Source: Kappaphycus alvarezii (taxonomy: Eukaryota; Rhodophyta; Florideophyceae; Gigartinales; Solieriaceae). Taken from it: 64,000 bases of DNA. The stretch spans positions 930,001-994,000 of the forward strand of contig NADL03000623.1 of the NCBI GenBank assembly GCA_002205965.3, given 5' to 3'. Positions 58,022-64,000 of this stretch are shown piece after piece; within the stretch, counting starts at the first letter, position 1; the number at the start of each line of letters is the position of its first letter. The position numbers and the translations under genes were made by a program. Under the pieces are notes generated by a model that made no database searches, was not told where the DNA came from, and worked only from the letters and a program-made list of their open reading frames with translations.

Positions 58022-59520
58022 TAAAGTGAATGTATGCACACTCGTCGAGAGGTACAATTTTACCAAGTGGACGGTCAAATCTGCAGAATGAGAAGGAAAG
58101 GTATCGCTGATGTCGAGAACGGTTCGCCGGTTCTCATAGTTTTTTCCGGCCAACGAAAAAGCAAATCTGCAAAAAGCAAGTTTGTGGTGGAAAAGAAGAG
58201 CACAGGCCCTTCTGCTTAACAGAAAATACTGGCGCAGCATACGGCTTTCAGTGACACAAACGGGGGTGTAAGGAGGGCAATATTAATGCACTTTCTGGTC
58301 GCGGACGTAATCGATCTACTTGGGCGGCTGCGCTTTACGAAGAATTGTCGAGGGAGTTCCATAGACTTCGCAAATGCGGAGTGAAGTTCTCTGCATCAGT
58401 TCTTCAAACACATGCAAAGCTAATAACTGAACAATTAGAAGACGGAAGTCAGTCTCACTCTACGACGGTTGACAATGGTTATCCTATAATGATAAATATT
58501 TCTACTCGCTGGGTGCAGCACTTTATGAAAACAAATCGCATCGTGCTACGGGCGGAAACTGGTAGGCTAATAGCAAGCCTTGAAAAGACCAGGCACATTG
58601 CACGAACTGTTGCCTTCATTTTGGGAGAACTTAAAAGCTTTTTCATAAGGAGTTTCGAAGCCAAGGAGTTAGATGAGAACTGCTCGGAGAATGCAGACGA
58701 AACTAACTTCGTGTTCAACATGGACAACGGTAAAACGCTTGGTTTCAAGACGGATAAAGATATTAAGTATGCGGGCGTTGTCTCAGGTAGAGAGCCGATT
58801 ACTATGATAGTTCGGGTTACGGGTGGGGTCAATGCTAGAGTTGAGGTGCGTATGATCAACTTCAAAAACAGTAATCGTTCGTGATCTATTCAAGAGTTTG
58901 TGGAAAACGTCCCAGGAGTTCGTTACCGGTCTGGACTTAAGGGTTGGATGGAAGGCCAGGTGTTCGAGTCATGGATTTCGGAATCTGGGGCTATAAAGTC
59001 CCTTCTCAAAGTTTAACAGCGGGTTTTATTTTTTGATACCTGCTCTAGGAATCTTGTTGATGAAGGATCTCATTTCTGCCTGTCAAAGATTCGGAATGTT
59101 CTCAAAATGCTCCCTCCGAACGTCACACATTTACTTCAGCTTTCAGATTCATTTATTATTCAGAAAAGCAAGGACGCGTGGCGTTCGAGATGGGAAGAGT
59201 ACCAGTATGAGTGTATTCGTTCTAATTAGTGGACTGGAGGAAGCGTCAAGTTGCATAATACAGGAAGGTTTTTTCTAAGGCTGGCTGCGGCAGCTGTGCG
59301 AGATTTCAATCAGCAGATAACTAGAAATGGGGTACAGTTCTCCAGAAAGGCCATGGTTTGCACTGAAATGTAGTTAAATACAATGGTTGTTGGTAGAAAA
59401 GCCAGCTTAGTGAATATTTGCAGCGTATTATTGCCAGAAACTGAGTTTATTTTGAGGGGAAAGAGGTGGCTGAGGAGAGTGAATGCCTTACTGACGAGTA
59501 AAAGCTTTTATGTTGTACCA
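58022..59520 (+). pseudogene. pogo/Tigger-like (CENP-B/DDE_1) transposase
   Basis: An N-terminal piece near 58030 (RKVNVCTLVERYNFTKWTVK) resembles the HTH start. From about 58290 the frame runs RNRSTWAAALYEELSREFHR, then an intact 179-codon ORF 58345-58884 with WVQHFMKTNRIVLRAETGRL (CENP-B-type DNA-binding end). It continues ENADETNFVFNMDNGKTLGF with the first catalytic Asp, and SGREPITMIVRVTGGVNARV. After stops: VLFFDTCSRNLVDEGSH (second Asp box, DN..GH altered), LPPNVTHLLQLSDSFIIQKS with the third Asp, and KDAWRSRWEEYQYECIRSN. Closest to Tigger/pogo-like transposases. Inactive. Confidence 0.65.
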
Positions 59521-59629
59521 ATGTATTTTCGTACTTGCAGTGTTGTGTTGGCCCAGTCCTATTTTGCAGTAAACTTAAATGTGTTGGCTGCATAATTGCA
59601 TTGGCCCAATTCAATGTCTGAATGTAAGC

Positions 59630-59854
59630 CAAAAAGTGAAGTTCAAAATTAGAATAGCCCAATCTAAATCCGGTAATCGGTATACCTGATACTCTCATCT
59701 CCCTTACGATTCGCCTGTTACCAAGGAGCGATAGCCGTCCAGGCGATTTTTTCGCAATAGCTTTCACCACTTTCACCAAACCTGAGGAAGTTGTAAACCA
59801 TTGTTGAACTGTTGTATAGCTCTGTAGAAATTTCCTACGGGAGTCATGCTTCAT
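59630..59854 (-). pseudogene. Possible Tc1/mariner-type HTH fragment
   Basis: Minus ORF with GLVKVVKAIAKKSPGRLSLL and NRRIVREMRVSG, reminiscent of the K-x-S-P-G-R-P..L....R-x-I-V-R segment between the two helix-turn-helix units of Tc1/mariner transposases. Weak: only one motif. Confidence 0.3.
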
Positions 59855-61226
59855 GTCTGAATGCTAGATTATTCCTTTTTTCCCTTGCCTGTGAGCCTTT
59901 TTTCACGACCCATTGTTGTTTGACGCAAGGCAGACGTTAGGTTTGAGAGTCCCATGCGCAGTTTACGTGTGAATTACATTGGTGCGATAGACTGGACCAA
60001 AAATACATGGGACCAGTAGAACCACTTGCCCAAGAGGGCCGAAAAAGGTGTCGATGCATACATTTATACATTTTATTATAGCAGCATCGCTGTTAGTAGA
60101 CCAAGGAAAAACCAGTCTTCAATCTCTGTAAATTTATCTTTCAAAAATTTCTTCGTTCTCAAGAGAGGCCATTCTCCGTCCATAGTACCACATTCGTCTG
60201 AGGCCTTGATAGTTGGAAAATAGGAATGCATCTACTAATTGCCGAAATCAAACTCCATCAAGGACCACATCCCGTAGCGACGACGAATGAAAGAATTCAT
60301 TAAAAGAGACGAAACTGAATTACATGGGCCTAAATCGAGACCTGAAGATACTTCAGAAGCACGACCAATGATGTAATTGAAAGATAGCATTCGGAAAATG
60401 TCAGCAATAATGCTCACCCTAAATAGTGATCTATTTTCTAGACTGTATGTATAAATTATGATGACGCTACTGCAAAGGACTTTTGAAATGGATTTTGGCC
60501 GCTCTACATTGCCTTTTACGAGATTTAAACTAAACTTTTATGCATAAATTGATTCTTTTTGTTTGAAACTTAATTGATGAATACGCTGGAGTAAAAGGAC
60601 GGAGACAATTGGGAAAGTTAGCTCAACCGTCTCCTCGAAACTGTAATTCAGTAACCGTCCCTTGAAAAGAATTAAAGATTAGAAGAAAAGAAATCGAAAG
60701 TTTTTGGTACTTCTCGATATCATTTTGCTCCCGTTTCAATGATCTCAGGAAAATTGACCCACGTACAGTTTTTCGATATTTTTAGTGCAGAAATCTCAAG
60801 GCTCAAGTCAAGTGAACATAAGACGGTATTTGCCCTTGTAAATAAGATTAGAACGGAAGCAAGTTCCCCTCAAGCCCCAAAAGGGAATGGAACAGCTGAG
60901 CCATTTATGCTTTAGCTCTCAACTAAGTAACAAGTTTATTCGTTCGGAGAGAACTTACAGAATAAGATTTTGGTCGATGCCAGGACCTATGGCAGCTAGT
61001 CGCACAAATAAATGCTATTTTTTGCATTAACGGTCAAATTAATGTCTTCTTATGGAACAACTTCTCAGTAGTTGACTCTAAATATATTTATTTCTCTGGA
61101 AAGGAAGGATCTGCGTCCATTTATCAATGTAATAATATACGCAGCAGAGGGCTTTCGAGGCGCACTGCTCCTAACCACTTAATTGACCTTTAAAGAGAAG
61201 TTGCACTTTATTGCATATCAGTTACG
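59855..61226 (+). other. No gene recognised
   Basis: AT-rich, with short ORFs only. Confidence 0.4.
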
Positions 61227-62300
61227 TTGCTCAAGCGAGTCAATATCACCCAATTCCAAATTTTTCTCATTTGCACCTCTGAGAGACTGTTTGATGTGCT
61301 ATCCCTTCTAGATAAACTCTCAAGGCAAAGAAGATTCAATGCAACTTTAAATTGGGATCGTCCTGAGGAAGATGTGATTTTCAAGATTTTAACTAGTAAC
61401 TGTATCCTATTGAACAATTTCGTTTTGCTTTTCATGAAATACGAAAAAATTGACCTCCGTTTACCAAGTTCAATCAAAGGAGCCTATTTCAGGCTATCTA
61501 TTGGGAATACGCTTCAAAATATCGCATTAAATCATGGAAATACGTACATCGCGACAGAAGCTCGAAAAATAGGAATAATCTGGTTAATTCGCTTCAAACT
61601 CTTCGATCAGAATGGAACATTTTGTTTACAGAGAAATTTGTGTCCCATGAGTTTGTGTTTAACTTATCAACGACTCGTCCCACGCCCCGCTTTTATCTCA
61701 TCAGTCTATTCAAAAGCGTCTAACTTAGTGCAGGTTGGATGCTTTCCGTTGCGTGTAGATACATGTGAAGTTTTTACCTTTATGGTAAGATCGACACTGG
61801 TGACTATATTGAACATCTCAGAATCAAATGGTAACAGAGAGAATCCCTATTTGGCCTCCAAGCTACTGAAGTACATATAGTTCTTACATCAAACAAGATT
61901 AATTTGGAGATTGAATTTAAAAGAAAGTTCACTCCTGTGGTTTTGTCCAGTATATAGTCGACTTACAAGTCCTAATGACGAATTTTGAACCAGGTTCATA
62001 ATATTGGTTTAAATAATGGAATATATGGGTTTCTCCAACTACTACGCATATCTACGTCAATATTTTAAGAAAAATTACCGGCTAAACTCGAAATTAAGCT
62101 TTTTGGCAAGGAAAGAAGCTTCTTAAGATGGGAAATTAACAAAAACATGAGTAGTATCAAAATCTCGCAAGCCCACTACACTGAGAGTGTTCTAGTCAAT
62201 CATGATCTACGTAGAGCTAATGGATCATGGAAAAAAATTCATTTACGTGCGTATTTGGCACTGGCGAAGGACTCATAAATCTTATGCAGCACAAGCTAAC
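61227..62300 (+). pseudogene. copia reverse transcriptase relic (copia-4)
   Basis: At about 62080-62230 LPAKLEIKLFGKERSFLRWE, then MSSIKISQAHYTESVLVNHD and LRRANG, match the segment after the active site of copia reverse transcriptases (F..KLFG...FL.W.I......I.ISQ..Y...LL..H.L..ANG). The 217-codon ORF 61227-61880 lies just upstream on the same strand and should be the earlier reverse transcriptase domain, but I cannot see its YVDD box. Sequence after 62300 may hold decayed RNase H. Confidence 0.45.
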
Positions 62301-64000
62301 ATGCAATTTACCGGCGGCAATAGGTGTGCTACGATACTTACAGATATATAAGAGCCCTGGAATATCATTCTAAACTGAGACTCTTGCACGTCAAATGTTC
62401 GAATAAAAACATCATCATTTACGTCTGCTTGAATGGATTTTGCCGTGTTAATTTAAGGCAACGAAGATTGTGATTTATTATACCAGACTTTAATTCAATT
62501 TGATTTCTTTTCTTGAATTTGCAGAGACAAAATTGGACAGGTGCGGAGACACCCAAAAATTTACATCTACTTTTGTGATAATAATTTCTCAACCACCAGC
62601 CTTTTTTATTTCTGAATTCGACCCCAAAAATAAATCTATGAAATGCAACACATATTTCGGCAACAGTCTCCGTTTTCCAAATATACTACTGACAATAGAT
62701 TAACCTTCAGAAAAGAAGGTTACAAAAATCGTTAATCTGCATAAATTTCCTTCATATGAGCTACAGATTTTACTGCTTCTTTCAATCAGAACATTGAAAA
62801 AAAGATTGAAAAAAGTTGACCATGGTGAAATGAAAACTATTATTATCGATTGCTTATTGTGTTTTGAAGATTGATCCCGCGAGAATAAATACTAGTTTGG
62901 AACCCTTGGATTTTACTAGAACTCCAAAATATCAAAACGTGTTACATTAAAAGATTTATGTTTAAAGAGGCGACTATTTATGTTAAATCGTACTCTGAGA
63001 ATCGATAGAGGCGTCTTACTTCACAACAATAAGAATACTGAAGAAATTCTCCCAGAGGCTGGATATCTCAGAGAGTATATTAGAATATATAGTTTATTTT
63101 GATAAAAATTATCAAAGAAAAAACTGTTCAGAATATGTTGGATTCTTGCAAGGCACATGAAATGGGCAAAATGTTGCTGATAATAATTTACAGGACAAGG
63201 TGAAGTTTTTGTAAATGAACATAGTTTCAAGGACGTAAAACATGTTTCAAGAAGATACATCTCTATTTTTTCGAAGAGGCTAAATTTTACTACCTTTTAA
63301 ACCAGAAGATAGAAACAGACAAAAAAGATGATGAAAATACGACTTATAAGATTTTGGCCTGAGTTGGATCTTATACAGAGCAATGTGGATAATTTTGGGC
63401 TTTTGAAGAAAGTATGGGACAAAAGAAGTAGGCGGGATAAAGTGCAGTTGGTGAGTATTTATATTCTCTTCTTCAGGTGTAACTTCTTGTTGTATTGTAC
63501 CGTTGTTTGGTGTCATCAACTGCAATTCGATTAAAGGGATTTTTTGATCAGGAAAGGTATTATTTATAGAATCACGACTTTAAAAATAATGAGTGAAGTA
63601 TGTAAAAGCTCCTGGGAAGTTTACCATCAATAATTATCGACCATGAAAAATCAGGGCCGTATTTTAATTCCGTGGCATTTTTTCATCGGTTAAAGTTTCA
63701 AAAAATATAAGGCAACTCCGGAGAAGCTTTTTTAGTTTTATCTGTTGGATGAGATGTATATGATGTTTGTTCATATTTTAAATAATCCACTCCAAGGAAA
63801 GAAGATAGTTGTTGCTATCTTAGTTCTCTCTTTGTATTACCGAACAGTCCGTTAAATTTACGAATGGATTCAATGGAGATGACTGACTGCTGATATGAAC
63901 CAAAACTTCTTGAAACGGAGATGGAACTAATAAGTTCAAACGATTGAAGTAAATGATATTAAATTTGAAACGTAGTTACTTGCGAGTAACAGAAATATAC
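62301..64000 (+). other. AT-rich; nothing identified
   Basis: Only ORFs of fewer than 85 codons without motifs. May include the 3' end of copia-4. Confidence 0.4.

Overview
The window looks like nuclear DNA of a eukaryotic alga, most likely a florideophyte red alga close to Chondrus crispus. This is inferred from a nuclear glutamyl-tRNA reductase with a plastid-type leader, long host ORFs with almost no introns, GC-rich genes set in AT-rich spacers, and a dense mix of old transposable elements. No database search was possible, so the species is a guess.

Four host genes can be supported. A glutamine/proline-rich protein with a GLTSCR1 (BICRA-like) domain, expected to be a SWI/SNF chromatin-remodelling subunit, lies at 14.6-19.3 kb (+). 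Glutamyl-tRNA reductase (hemA), the committed step of plastid tetrapyrrole synthesis, lies at 47.7-49.3 kb (+). A YlxR/DUF448-domain RNA-binding protein lies at 49.9-50.4 kb (-). An uncharacterised protein with a basic N-terminus and an acidic C-terminus that faintly recalls sororin lies at 51.3-52.1 kb (-). Three of the four are broken by frame changes that almost all go the same way, as single-base losses. This suggests indel errors in the assembly, or less likely young pseudogenes.

Almost everything else recognisable is transposon debris. 0-4.3 kb: the 3' end of a Ty3/gypsy element (+) meets a decayed Ty1/copia element (-). 5.5-7.5 kb: a PIF/Harbinger element with convergent Myb-like and transposase ORFs. 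8.4-10.5 kb: two head-to-head fragments of an endonuclease-type non-LTR retrotransposon. 10.5-14.2 kb: unidentified coding-like sequence and short GTAC-rich repeats. 21.5-22.3 kb: a weak AP2-like relic. 22.6-24.7 kb copia (+) runs directly into 24.7-27.6 kb gypsy (+). 27.9-40.6 kb: apparently one copia element, bounded by two diverged direct repeats (candidate LTRs) and split by a MULE transposon (-) at about 34.0-37.8 kb. 40.8-41.4 kb: another non-LTR fragment, next to a 229-bp foldback element. 41.85-43.5 kb: a second Harbinger element. 53.3-55.1 kb: the best preserved non-LTR fragment (+). 55.1-59.6 kb: a cluster of DDE transposase relics (pogo/Tigger-like and Tc1/mariner). About 62 kb: a piece of copia reverse transcriptase. 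62.3-64 kb: AT-rich, with nothing identified.

The transposon families here all carry stops, frameshifts or lost catalytic residues, so none appears autonomous. The window reads as a transposon graveyard with two small gene islands, at 14-19 kb and 47.7-52.1 kb.
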